This document shows, piece by piece, positions 43,001 to 48,856 of a stretch of 55,056 nt of DNA (position 1 is its first letter; each line of letters begins with the position of its first letter). The translations under genes were made by a program, and so were the position numbers. Under the pieces are notes generated by a model. The model did not search any database and was not told the origin of the DNA. It worked only from the letters and a program-made list of their open reading frames with translations. This DNA is from a virus: the IMG/VR virus record IMGVR_UViG_3300020396_000292, positions 1 to 55,056 of that record; one strand, given 5' to 3'.

Positions 43001-44352
43001 TAATAAGCAAACTACAATCTAAGTTCACAGGATTTGCCTTGGCATTTAAGACTATACAAATACTTAAGCAGGCTACTTCTTTTGTAAACGCCTTTGAAGA
43101 CTACAGTTATTTTCCTCCGAACTCTAAGGTTCCTCGTGTAATTAGGAAGGCTGTTGACTATCCAATGTTTATGATTGATGGCGCGGCTAACGTACTATCT
43201 TTAGCTAAAGATTTAGTTGGAATGAAAGGACCTGTGCGACAGGCTATGGAGATATCTCCTACATTCAGGAAGAGGATAGAGCAGGGTATAGAGGGTGATG
43301 TGTACGGGCTAGAGTCTGGAGGGAAAACATTTAAGAAGAAATCATTGACAGGAGGTAAGCGTAAAAGAGCACAGCAAGGATTTAAAACAGCGGCTGCTGC
43401 TCCTACTGTGATTGGAGATGTGCTTGGTGTTATGGGTTACATGATTAACTATAAGCGTAACATAAAAAATGGTATGAGTAAGGCTGATGCTTTAAAAGCA
43501 TTTAACAATTACAATCCTACTCAGCAATCAAGAAGAGGAACAGATAAGATTCCTTTACAGATGAACAGCACTGTTTTTCAAAGAGCTTTTACCATGTTCG
43601 GTAGTACATTGTACCTTCAGATTAACAAGGTTATGCAGAGCACAACTAACATATCAAGAAGTATATCTCAAGGAAAAATGCCGCGCTCAAAAGACACGAG
43701 AGGTTTAGCATTAAACATGGCTGTAGCCAACGTACTGTTTGTTGGCGTATCTAACATAGCTAAGTTTGTGAAGGGAGATGACGAGGATAAAGATGCGGCA
43801 CTTATGAAAATGGCAGAGGCTATGATGGGACTTAATCTTATATACCAAATCCCATTTGTTGGCGGTACTATAGAAGGATTTGATGTTGCTGGTAGAATAA
43901 TATCTGGTGTACAAGGAGAGGAGTACAAAGAAGAAGGCCTTAGGTTTAGCGGTGACGTTGTTGACCCTCTAGCCAGTGTGGTATCTAAGTACAGAAAGCT
44001 TACTAAGAAAGATATAGGAGAAGTAGAGGCCGCACTTAGGGTACTAACAGAGATAACTATAGGGGCACAGCTCGACCCTTTCATTGGGTTATACAATATG
44101 TTTGGCGGTGAAGAGGAAGACCTTGATGATGCTACGTATGATGTTATGGGTATCTCTCCGTCTTACAGACCGAAGAATGAAGGAGGAGGAACATACACAC
44201 CAATGAGTAAGACCAAATTGAAGTCAATGTTTCCTGACATTTATAAGGATAAGTATGGTCCTGGAGGAACAAATGAAGATGCGGAAGAAATAAAGTCAGA
44301 TATTAGAAAGATGAAAAGAGATTTGAAGAAAGAAATATATGACGACTTTTAA
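34003..44352 (+). CDS. Giant virion protein with metalloprotease motif (large polyvalent protein)
   Basis: A 3449-residue protein. The N-terminus (1-60) has two related segments around AEGYKGSLEQFSELM and QAGYRDSKDSYAEL. About 300-385 is a domain with FYAIPTLFPKNP and AAKFAEGSWKD patterns seen in phage polyvalent proteins. About 676-740 is a Gly/Ala-zipper hydrophobic stretch (TGAGIGAGVGAAGGG) that could span a membrane. A Pro-rich linker (PPSPPPRPG) lies near 1311. HEMGH (2136-2140) plus a downstream EAMATLIG with E2186 is a gluzincin-type zinc protease. A hydrophobic region lies near 3235. Giant proteins of this kind are carried in virions and injected. Its size matches the N4 virion RNA polymerase, but no RNA polymerase motif was found by eye. 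Confidence 0.75.
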   Translation: MLNIDKEQLEQSHRMFVAEGYKGSLEQFSELMKNNPAALNDMFGLYVQAGYRDSKDSYAELIGAKPPKTVKKKVVTESNVEDGSLDSSETDGSPIQNPTEAELENLLKAPQTQAQEPTGMYPDIDEVNAYREQETSTAGDTFDVLKAQNEIYQQQRPEDMAIFLAEEQERKNLEEQQRQDSLSLQLEGDAFLQDLSVINTELIKQDEETAIALLRSKFLKYGFTFEKTGMGDAVIVSNFDGTATETIDLQPFFSSSEVLESKKLKDFITNNAKQEYQDNEFDDLAFQSDKAQNLRIAPRINEDGTESTVLMTDYEANGRFYAIPTLFPKNPSFYGSKPKDWLELDFEEAKKLAEERGEVFEFETAEQAAKFAEGSWKDTHATNVIGKQLYSEAGLNFAAEDDKYQQYIKARDTRIFLNEQVDDLGRDLISELTPEEKELYGGYYVNGVLRDDAAQIAKEQREIENNLYLEVNSEEKIKLREDFDIKTHEKYEALSQKAAKDNRQLLFAQDELEVLSLKEFGVPVKDLNNVVPANETQAKLIDDLRIQTKSINVERQHAADLYETAKTFYSAKYDKSITQDMEDGAAAVYKELRAGLNDGNASEVILQLSTGMPFDFQNLDINNEEDVKKAAEMISALKGKNQGRKQSRQLSRWNRATGFRESLDAFNANPLETAFVMAINSIGMMLPYGAELVAAGTVTGAGIGAGVGAAGGGVGAVPGAIFGMRQGMKTGMAMTSFAMEYTNEFFAAMEDKGLDVLNPQDVVTAVNDPEIWATAKERGIARGVPIALVDFITAGAAGRVFKVGKTASTTRKIVTQTAERLVFDPLAEMTGEGLAQISVGDELDFKEIAAEGIGGFGNNTSSMIVNKVMDIKKMSKIELASKLTEMDFIVQELSQESDTRVSAWTNNMLELGQINADQAQRIQKNLGLSKDADNMLEFGIDKNSEKNTLVKTRLMQLLSAKEEYSADTNRKEVFGQKIKDINAEIAFLIENKKLAPENIKAKIEAIFSPGVETTDTRAALSQYVIDGKTYSRSEFLKKLGRMNARQLTEFNGKVANDKEVTNILNEKLDAVQIKETESVDAREQTEDSTGVGEGVSIEETPGVETTETKQLVFKTPDEAAISPEQREIFGDTHTDKRLPGKAAIKEITDADDQGVATATYVNQDTGIVDAIISSTDENNFVGYVRVYEDGKATNMFSAKMESTGTAFKNMITSAEATLPDNSEVVETSSISVGGLKSFNKSNMDTKVDSDGNVVTRKTAYSNATKESVAEKGQEAYNNYSTTELVEAEAELAKIEAAYPGITATIKKKKSPPSPPPRPGEKKVPRKPNTYSIDIDLPVMVKSKASTKTTTDTKTKAETIVAVAPFFDTTIKTVEDAVALRKTKEYQAYKENLTAIGEQLGVEVEIEEGIGGYKNDAGKEIVEISTRVVLKDASIEQAQEYAAISAALAPETQESSIAAEYVEEGSKEHNGNEYVLTVSDSQGVINALEKAGITDFSINEDTGEVSFINIFEFDNPELQDKIGIFVEELEANNITYDKQSYRPVNSIYVDQGKRKEILRKSASKRSQDRQTGGDLYSTLLKAIENDSKFEGVTTEEYYSGFEELKASETAAAQEVADLEADLESEFENDANVDFKLKEEQSKEGFADVNEIVEAMSEDTDGAVVEITETNPNAPKIDVQELNERLKKDGGRPLPIVSIDVIDGIPTMFSISDQLRTGNVVNPSTGKVIKNLKGGLGFNGVKGHENLAWASIDTNTVKGQISTATKIYNNNKELFKNWWAANPEYNGLVPMSIVKMETDSILSNEAVVRVMADNISSFPKAQRVEALNVFRERLETKKTKLQQAIKDGVGLSGKAVKPSTLKQYAEQIKSIEDVQKMDKKVKAKTIDGLLTPKALKNLKAITSVNIITGNLGYGKPNSPTGKAVKPGTPSNPVAKALLGEKPSAESKAKLHLGSITDVLTEPQLKNTPVRSVFTITGIDVLNPGIEKTNHPNYPVGPRGKIIGVIEQPQSVLELFPSAYNNAVLGKAKEDAGQNRKRSDKKRLSEVVPVQMGMTNREFQGTIVGVTEEARLLDFMNRSFPFVNISTDQATMNQLLESPDVTAYLRGDSVVYGMTKDGNIFINKEVHDSKSELYNTAIHEMGHVWVKHLSLTPKGKKIYQRGAEIVQQTELYKKLLKRFDGDVNKATEEAMATLIGNRGESVVDASLQQKVKDWITAVWDYVRQEFKLSKDLTTEEIQDLTMDEFLGTAMADIFSGKPIKLTDAQLKTFSTELKEAMLKSDQSMASIIETGRRNGFSDASIKAVLKERKFPAADIAAAMEVKVDVFTQLPEAFGRVEGGVSEGMKLYSEVRQAVSDFASKGKTMAEVRQKAMDLMKANPIYQAQQEQVQMELMVDFDKTLNSRANVSVQKEISAIRNSLNQRKINEKNLRASQTQLKNFIRKQLPKSKTYTQAQINKLISRVGKSTVDTFQADTEYVMKIVDKQKANMQKALVKDILKLVKSKAMTAFTKSRKRRAKGLSKEGQSYFNAVKQVLTADADTLLDIQQKLQKESVEISNLIQKQLDLKAISLAKQKTQAGKELLKKLTLTQKEQALLNLALAFDTFGDVSNLSLEETQALMQQLKDTKAESIAVFKSRRLARAEANKKMKEEADAQIKDTNPLLFDEDGNVINDEQRLARRDKILSHFRNFELGKGFSTLAQSMRFSNASSYIKNFKLMLQHLGTLSNTLDRVTKGRDFFTKNVYDALNRMDDISIGGVYQTRQKLDDIANTIPGITKGMKQIYRKLNTGTHELVLKRGDTGTEYTDIFNSDQLMRIYALSLNDVQRQKLEAQGITPETIESIKNIIGPEAVEFAEKSVDFLSNEYYESVNNVYSYVNDVNLGYVNNYFPTATMSADTSADMIKGGDFSGVFNSETSPAFKERSNKTSDIKLKEYDFTSVLNNHIESMEKYKAYAVGTQRLNNLFKIESVRQLLKETGVDGAMRKAVNFAINPDSGKDASGNLKLISKLQSKFTGFALAFKTIQILKQATSFVNAFEDYSYFPPNSKVPRVIRKAVDYPMFMIDGAANVLSLAKDLVGMKGPVRQAMEISPTFRKRIEQGIEGDVYGLESGGKTFKKKSLTGGKRKRAQQGFKTAAAAPTVIGDVLGVMGYMINYKRNIKNGMSKADALKAFNNYNPTQQSRRGTDKIPLQMNSTVFQRAFTMFGSTLYLQINKVMQSTTNISRSISQGKMPRSKDTRGLALNMAVANVLFVGVSNIAKFVKGDDEDKDAALMKMAEAMMGLNLIYQIPFVGGTIEGFDVAGRIISGVQGEEYKEEGLRFSGDVVDPLASVVSKYRKLTKKDIGEVEAALRVLTEITIGAQLDPFIGLYNMFGGEEEDLDDATYDVMGISPSYRPKNEGGGTYTPMSKTKLKSMFPDIYKDKYGPGGTNEDAEEIKSDIRKMKRDLKKEIYDDF

Positions 44353-44727
44353 CTAATAGTGTCTGGCATAATTAAATGTCTTTTGTTTTGGGTACATTAC
44401 AACAAGCTCTGAGCTTAGTTCTGATGTGCCCTGCCAAGACACTGTGCCTGATATAGAATTTATCTTTCCGTACATGATACCATCAAGGCACGCCCATATT
44501 ATGACGGGGTTTAATCTTTTAAGGGAAAGCTTTGATAGATTGTTTAAGCTAACCTGCAAGGGGTAGCAGGATTTAATTTCTTTTTCTATTGGTATTACCA
44601 AGGTGAATGCTATTAGGTTACCATTCTTATCGTATACCCTGTAGTCTACATCATTAGTTCCTAGAGTTTTATAAGAGCCACCAAATCTTTCTGTAAACTT
44701 TACAATAGCTTTTTCTTTTTCAGACAT
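44353..44727 (-). CDS. Hypothetical protein at the end of the early operon
   Basis: A 124-residue protein (MSEKEKAIVKFTERFGGSYKTL...). It alternates beta-strand and short-helix patterns, with no recognised motif. Its stop abuts the stop of the giant plus-strand gene directly, and its start overlaps the preceding gene end by one base. It is the last gene of the minus-strand transcript. Confidence 0.6.
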   Translation of the reverse strand: MSEKEKAIVKFTERFGGSYKTLGTNDVDYRVYDKNGNLIAFTLVIPIEKEIKSCYPLQVSLNNLSKLSLKRLNPVIIWACLDGIMYGKINSISGTVSWQGTSELSSELVVMYPKQKTFNYARHY

Positions 44728-45761
44728 TAGAATATATGAGTTAGTCTTGCTATCTGACCATATAGTTTATGGTGTATGAATGCCTCAACCCCCTCAACCG
44801 CACCAGTATATCCTTTCTTATGATGCCATGTGTCTGCTGTACTAGGACTTCTTAGGCTTTCAACCGTACACCCTATGTAATCTTTACTTGTCTTGTGATG
44901 AACATGGTGTGTATAAAAATATCTTTTAGTACAGTCTGTCCAGTCTTTACTCTCGTGAGCCATGAGGCTTGGAAGGTCTGCTGCTTTAGCTCCATCACCA
45001 TGAGTGGTTCCAATTAAGTTGTTGTGATATCTAAAGTATTTTCTATGAGCCATGCTGTTATCAAACGTAATGTTTTTACAGTGCCTGAAATGACTTTCGA
45101 TTGTCTGAGCTAACATGAATCCGCTTATGTAGTCATGGTTGCTTGGGTTAAAGGTGAAGTGAATATCAGATATTGATAACAGCAATTCAATAACATCAAC
45201 GTAAAGTTTTTTAGCAACTAAAAAATTCTCGTACCACATACCATCGGTATCCTGAGGGGTGCCTCCAGTAGTCTGCCTCTTAGGTGTGTCAATATGGAGT
45301 ATGTCATTACCTCCTATAAAGTTTATCATATCTATATCAAAACCATTGGATGATTTTAATATACCATTGATGCCGTTCAACACTCTTCTTACTGCTATCT
45401 GTGAATTATATTCTTGACCTGTCTCTAGCCTTGAACACAGCTTACCTATGTGTATGTCTGCTGGGTCCAGCACCATCAGGTGTCCTGACTTAGATTTTTT
45501 TCTGGTAATTTTTTTATACTTAGGAGAGTGCTTATCAAGTTCCTTAATTAGATTCTCAACAAAATCTTTTTGTTTCTGTATTTGGAAGTTAGGATTCTTT
45601 ACGAACAAGCTTGCCTTGTCGTTCTTTAACCACGCGTGCTTCACTGTATCTACATCAATACCACTGGCCTCAGCCGCTTTCTTTAAGCCTCTGTACTCTT
45701 CTATTATATTTAACTCATCAATTTTTAACCTTAACCTATTGGTCTTTGCTTTTTTTTTCAT
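44727..45761 (-). CDS. Calcineurin-like metallophosphoesterase
   Basis: About 344 residues from the preferred ATG at 45761 (an ATG at 45797 would overlap the upstream gene by 26 bases). The motif order is that of the calcineurin-like phosphoesterase fold: ADIHIGK (D-x-H), GGND, PSNHDY (the NHD motif), GTTHGD and YTHHVHH. The N-terminal third is helical and charged and may bind DNA (EYRGLKKAAEASGID has a helix-turn-helix look). Relatives such as SbcD/Mre11 cut DNA ends, and others hydrolyse nucleotides. Which applies here cannot be told; neighbours are DNA-metabolism genes. Confidence 0.82.
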   Translation of the reverse strand: MKKKAKTNRLRLKIDELNIIEEYRGLKKAAEASGIDVDTVKHAWLKNDKASLFVKNPNFQIQKQKDFVENLIKELDKHSPKYKKITRKKSKSGHLMVLDPADIHIGKLCSRLETGQEYNSQIAVRRVLNGINGILKSSNGFDIDMINFIGGNDILHIDTPKRQTTGGTPQDTDGMWYENFLVAKKLYVDVIELLLSISDIHFTFNPSNHDYISGFMLAQTIESHFRHCKNITFDNSMAHRKYFRYHNNLIGTTHGDGAKAADLPSLMAHESKDWTDCTKRYFYTHHVHHKTSKDYIGCTVESLRSPSTADTWHHKKGYTGAVEGVEAFIHHKLYGQIARLTHIF

Positions 45762-45771
45762 GACTGCTTTT

Positions 45772-45963
45772 TTATAAATCATCTTCCATTGAATCAATCA
45801 TATCCTTTAGGGTTAGGATTAATTCTTTAGAAATTTTTTTACAGTGGTCATAGTCATGGTCTATTAAAGACTCGTAGATTTCATCGCATGAGTCGTGAAG
45901 ATGGTTCGTTAAATTATTAACGTGCTCTATCCTTCTTTTCTCAAGAGATGTGTTGTTGTTCAT
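45772..45963 (-). CDS. Small acidic helical protein
   Basis: A 63-residue protein (MNNNTSLEKRRIEHVNNLTNHL...) rich in His, Asp and Glu, predicted helical throughout and ending SMEDDL. It ends 10 bases before the metallophosphoesterase start. No family is recognised. Confidence 0.55.
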   Translation of the reverse strand: MNNNTSLEKRRIEHVNNLTNHLHDSCDEIYESLIDHDYDHCKKISKELILTLKDMIDSMEDDL

Positions 45964-45998
45964 TAGTCTATATTCATTGTAAAAAAACTTTTATATAA

Positions 45999-46514
45999 TC
46001 AATTACGTAGTCCATTTAAGTAAGTGTTTAGTTTACGTGTAGCTTCTTTTACGTTATCCTTGTTTACTCTTTCATGTATTGTTTTGTATATTTCAGGGTA
46101 TTTCAATTGTCTTTTTTGAAACTCTTCATGCTCTAAATTTAAACCATGCATATCCAAAGTTAACTTTTTTATTTTATTTCGCAAAGAAAATATTAATTTT
46201 TTACACTCAATTAAACTTAATTCTTGTTCCATGGTCGTTGGCTCTATGAATAATCTTAAGCAACGAGAGTACATCTCCCACAGTTTTTCGTCTGCTTTTA
46301 TAATATAATTAAATTGTTTATTGTAGTGAATAATTGTAGCGTGATGTTTGTTTATGCTTTTCCCTATCGTTGATAAGTTTTTATACCCCTCATTCATAAG
46401 TATCTTAGCGTATACCATCCTGCCTTCTACCTCTTTATTCTTTCTCGTCTTTGACATAACATCTATATCAAATACTTCGTTTACTATTATTTTAAGCCTG
46501 GTTTCTTTATCCAT
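45999..46514 (-). CDS. DnaA domain-IV-like DNA-binding protein (first copy)
   Basis: A 171-residue protein. After an N-terminal KIIVNEVFDIDVMSKTRKNKE it has EVEGRMVYAKILMNEGYKNLSTIGKSINKHHATIIHYNKQFNYI. This follows the DnaA C-terminal signature: a basic R-x-x-E/M-A-R-x-x-x-Y region, a turn, then the (R/K)-(D/H)-H-(T/A)-T-(V/I) recognition helix, here NKHHATIIHY. There is no ATPase domain. Beyond about residue 70 it is a long charged helix. It probably binds a specific DNA site, perhaps in an origin or promoter. A second protein of this type is encoded at 53657. Confidence 0.72.
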   Translation of the reverse strand: MDKETRLKIIVNEVFDIDVMSKTRKNKEVEGRMVYAKILMNEGYKNLSTIGKSINKHHATIIHYNKQFNYIIKADEKLWEMYSRCLRLFIEPTTMEQELSLIECKKLIFSLRNKIKKLTLDMHGLNLEHEEFQKRQLKYPEIYKTIHERVNKDNVKEATRKLNTYLNGLRN

Positions 46515-46828
46515 TGTAGTGTTTTTTTAATTAAATATAAGTCTAAATATGTATCAGAATCTATAATATCTAAGTCGATGTATATAGTATTCTCTCCTTC
46601 TTCTTTCACATACTCAACAGAAAAAAAAACTGGAGGCTCTATCTCGTATGTTACACCAGCAACAATACCTGTGCTAAAAATAGTGATGGGAAGTGTGTCG
46701 GCATTAAGTTCTATCTGAGACGCTATGTCCATGGCCAACTCCTCAGGCATCTCTCTAAGAATCTCAACAAAATTCTCTTCAACCTCATACTCAATCTCAC
46801 CCTCTATAAACCTCAACCTGTACTCCAT
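46487..46828 (-). CDS. Acidic hypothetical protein
   Basis: A 113-residue acidic protein (MEYRLRFIEGEIEYEVEENF...). Alternating Glu and hydrophobic residues suggest a beta-rich fold; an IDLDIIDSDTYLDL segment lies near the end. It overlaps the gene on each side by about 30 bases. Acidic phage proteins can mimic DNA, but no specific evidence is seen. Confidence 0.55.
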   Translation of the reverse strand: MEYRLRFIEGEIEYEVEENFVEILREMPEELAMDIASQIELNADTLPITIFSTGIVAGVTYEIEPPVFFSVEYVKEEGENTIYIDLDIIDSDTYLDLYLIKKTLQWIKKPGLK

Positions 46829-47036
46829 GCTTCTTTAGTTCTTTTAATCTATATTCCTGTAGTGCAGACACCTTTCCCTTAGCTGTTTTAACTTCGCTAA
46901 ATATAACACCGCAGTTAGGTGGTATAGCAACAAGGTCGGGTATCCCATTCTTGTTTGTTTTAATAAGCTTAATCACATAATAACCTTCAGCCTCAAGCTG
47001 TTTAATTCTCTTCGCCTGTATCTTCTGTTCTGTCAT
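46797..47036 (-). CDS. VRR-NUC domain nuclease
   Basis: A 79-residue stand-alone VRR-NUC domain of the PD-(D/E)XK superfamily: a start helix with KQLEAEGYYVIKL, the GIPDLVAI catalytic strand (P33-D34), the SEVKTAKGKVSALQ segment with E48-V-K50 and conserved Q60, and a final VEVYR strand. It lacks extra DNA-binding domains. Family members act on branched DNA, including the FAN1 nuclease domain and phage stand-alone forms. It overlaps the next nuclease gene by 4 bases (ATGA). Confidence 0.9.
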   Translation of the reverse strand: MTEQKIQAKRIKQLEAEGYYVIKLIKTNKNGIPDLVAIPPNCGVIFSEVKTAKGKVSALQEYRLKELKKHGVQVEVYRG

Positions 47037-47410
47037 TTATGTTTTATAAAGTTACTAATTTCTTTTATAGGAATCAGTACAGCCATGGATGTATTGTCGT
47101 CACCCATCGCCTTTACTTTCCCTTGCTTAAAGTATTCTCTAGATACTCTCTTAAGTAACTGCGTCTCAAATACATACATAACTTTGTCCTGATATTCTTT
47201 TGAGAATATTATTATCCAGTAGTCTGCCTGAGTTGTTGCTATCCCTGATGGCTTGCCTCTGCTCTCGTACTCTATAGCTATATTGCCTGACCTTCCAACC
47301 CAGCTATCTCTTTTAACCTCAACTAATTTATCTTTGAATAATGAATCAACAATTCTTTCTCCTTCCTTTCCTATCTCAAGGTCGTATCTAAAATCATTAT
47401 TGAAGTTCAT
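47033..47410 (-). CDS. PD-(D/E)XK-type nuclease, branched-DNA or restriction-like
   Basis: A 125-residue protein. It has GKEGERIV (E18), a VEVKRDS strand (E31, K33, D35), GNIAIEYESRG (E47) and IATTQADYWIII. This order is a PD-(D/E)XK nuclease core. The GNIAIEYESRGKPSG segment recurs in phage nuclease families I have seen, often annotated only as PD-(D/E)XK family protein. Its substrate is unknown; a Holliday-junction or branched-DNA role would fit its neighbours. It overlaps the 71-residue gene upstream by 14 bases. Confidence 0.78.
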   Translation of the reverse strand: MNFNNDFRYDLEIGKEGERIVDSLFKDKLVEVKRDSWVGRSGNIAIEYESRGKPSGIATTQADYWIIIFSKEYQDKVMYVFETQLLKRVSREYFKQGKVKAMGDDNTSMAVLIPIKEISNFIKHK

Positions 47411-47612
47411 CTTTCTCTTTGTGTTCGGGGTGATGCTCAGGCCACAGCCTTCTTGTCATATCTTCCTGGCTTTCTTCTGAAGGCCATTCTTTTTTTCCCC
47501 TATCTTTTAAAACACCAGGCTCCCAATCTTCAGGCCATAGCCTTCTACCTATTGCTTTTCCTACTACCATTACTATCCAGGCTATAGTTAGCCAACCAAT
47601 TGCTTCTATCAT
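47397..47612 (-). CDS. Small membrane-anchored protein
   Basis: A 71-residue protein with an N-terminal hydrophobic segment (IGWLTIAWIVMVVGKAIG, about residues 5-22), then a charged, Pro- and Trp-rich tail in which RRLWPE occurs twice (RRLWPEDWE and RRLWPEHHP). The repeated RRLWPE is curious. It could be a membrane-targeting helper. No family is recognised. Confidence 0.6.
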   Translation of the reverse strand: MIEAIGWLTIAWIVMVVGKAIGRRLWPEDWEPGVLKDRGKKEWPSEESQEDMTRRLWPEHHPEHKEKDELQ

Positions 47613-47617
47613 TGTAT

Positions 47618-48856
47618 TTAATTTAAAGTTAATAAATCTTTTTTAAAGTGACGCAAGGTGTAGTCCTTTTTCTTTGTCACCGCTTTGTATATCTGTTTCT
47701 CTATGCCACCTTTAGCAAACACCCAGAAAATTTTACTAAGCTTACTGTCCTTAGTGGTCATCCTATCTCGGCTTTGCCAGTAGCTTGTCGCACTAAAGTC
47801 TATGTTGTAGTACACCAGATACTCTGCGTTACGTAAACTAATTCCCTCCCTTCCACTCACTATCTGTAGTGCTATGGTCTTGTCTGTGGAATCAAACTCG
47901 TCTACCTCTGTGCAGAGCTGGTCGCCATACACTTCCTTCAAAGCGTTTAGTTCCTGCTTAAACTTATAGAATATTCCTACCTTCATTAAGCAAAAGTTAT
48001 CGTATATAAACTGAGCCTTGCTTAGGTCTAGTATCATAGAACTTCCACTTTCAAACTTTACAGTCCCACTATATATCTGATGAAGCTTCATCATAAGTTT
48101 CACTGGTGTGTCCGCAAGTATAACCTCATCCTTACCTTCAACAACTAAATTCTTTTGAAGCTTTGAAGTTATGTTATACGTTGACTCACTCATCTCCACC
48201 TCCAGCACCTCCTCTACAATATCATTCTCAAACCCTGCCTCCTTCTGTGTATAAGATATGGTGTATGGTTTCATCTTCTGAATTATAGAGTCGTGGCCTC
48301 TGGTGTAGTCCCTTATGTACATGCTGTTTATCTTCTTCTCTTTAACATCTACGTAGTCATGAGAGAACTTATAAAAACTAGAGTACTGTCTAAAAGGATT
48401 CTTTGGAATACCATACACCTGGTGGTACATCTGACTGTACGACTCAGGTGTTGGTGTTCCTGACAACAAACAGACGTCACAGCCTGTCTTACTTATAATA
48501 GTTCTAACATCCTTAGCTCTCTTGTTAGGCTTTGGAAACGCGCCCATGCCATGGGCTTCGTCAAGAATAATACAATCCCACTTTATGTTAGGTAGTTTAT
48601 GCATGCTCTCGTAGTTTATAACAAACAAAACAAAAGATGTTGGGCACATCATATCGTTGTCGTGTGTTATAGAACTAATAGCCTTCTTCTTTGTAAGGAA
48701 CAAAACATTTTCGTACCCCATCTTCTCTGCTATACCAAGGCTAGTCAAGGTCTTACCTGTCCTAACCTCCATGGCTAGATAAAGAAATCCTTTTTCAGAT
48801 ATTATCTTAACGCCATCATCAATAATCTTTTGTTGGTAGTCTCTAAACTGTATCAT
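47618..48856 (-). CDS. SNF2-like superfamily 2 helicase
   Basis: A 412-residue DNA helicase or translocase. Motifs: an N-terminal Q-type motif (FRDYQQKIID), Walker A EVRTGKT (30-36), DEAH (99-102), motif III SGTP (132-135), and a C-terminal lobe with IVSGREGISLRNAEYLVYYN (motif V-like) and YWQSRDRM (motif VI, Q-x-x-D-R). It is compact and lacks accessory domains. Phage SNF2-like helicases act in replication or recombination-dependent processes, such as annealing and fork handling. It overlaps the primase gene by 4 bases (ATGA), so they are made together. Confidence 0.88.
   Translation of the reverse strand: MIQFRDYQQKIIDDGVKIISEKGFLYLAMEVRTGKTLTSLGIAEKMGYENVLFLTKKKAISSITHDNDMMCPTSFVLFVINYESMHKLPNIKWDCIILDEAHGMGAFPKPNKRAKDVRTIISKTGCDVCLLSGTPTPESYSQMYHQVYGIPKNPFRQYSSFYKFSHDYVDVKEKKINSMYIRDYTRGHDSIIQKMKPYTISYTQKEAGFENDIVEEVLEVEMSESTYNITSKLQKNLVVEGKDEVILADTPVKLMMKLHQIYSGTVKFESGSSMILDLSKAQFIYDNFCLMKVGIFYKFKQELNALKEVYGDQLCTEVDEFDSTDKTIALQIVSGREGISLRNAEYLVYYNIDFSATSYWQSRDRMTTKDSKLSKIFWVFAKGGIEKQIYKAVTKKKDYTLRHFKKDLLTLN

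Noticed and set aside
34003-44352. N4-type virion RNA polymerase
   Set aside because: The length and likely injection match, but no single-subunit RNA polymerase motifs (motif A aspartate, motif B R-x-x-x-K, motif C HD) were recognised.
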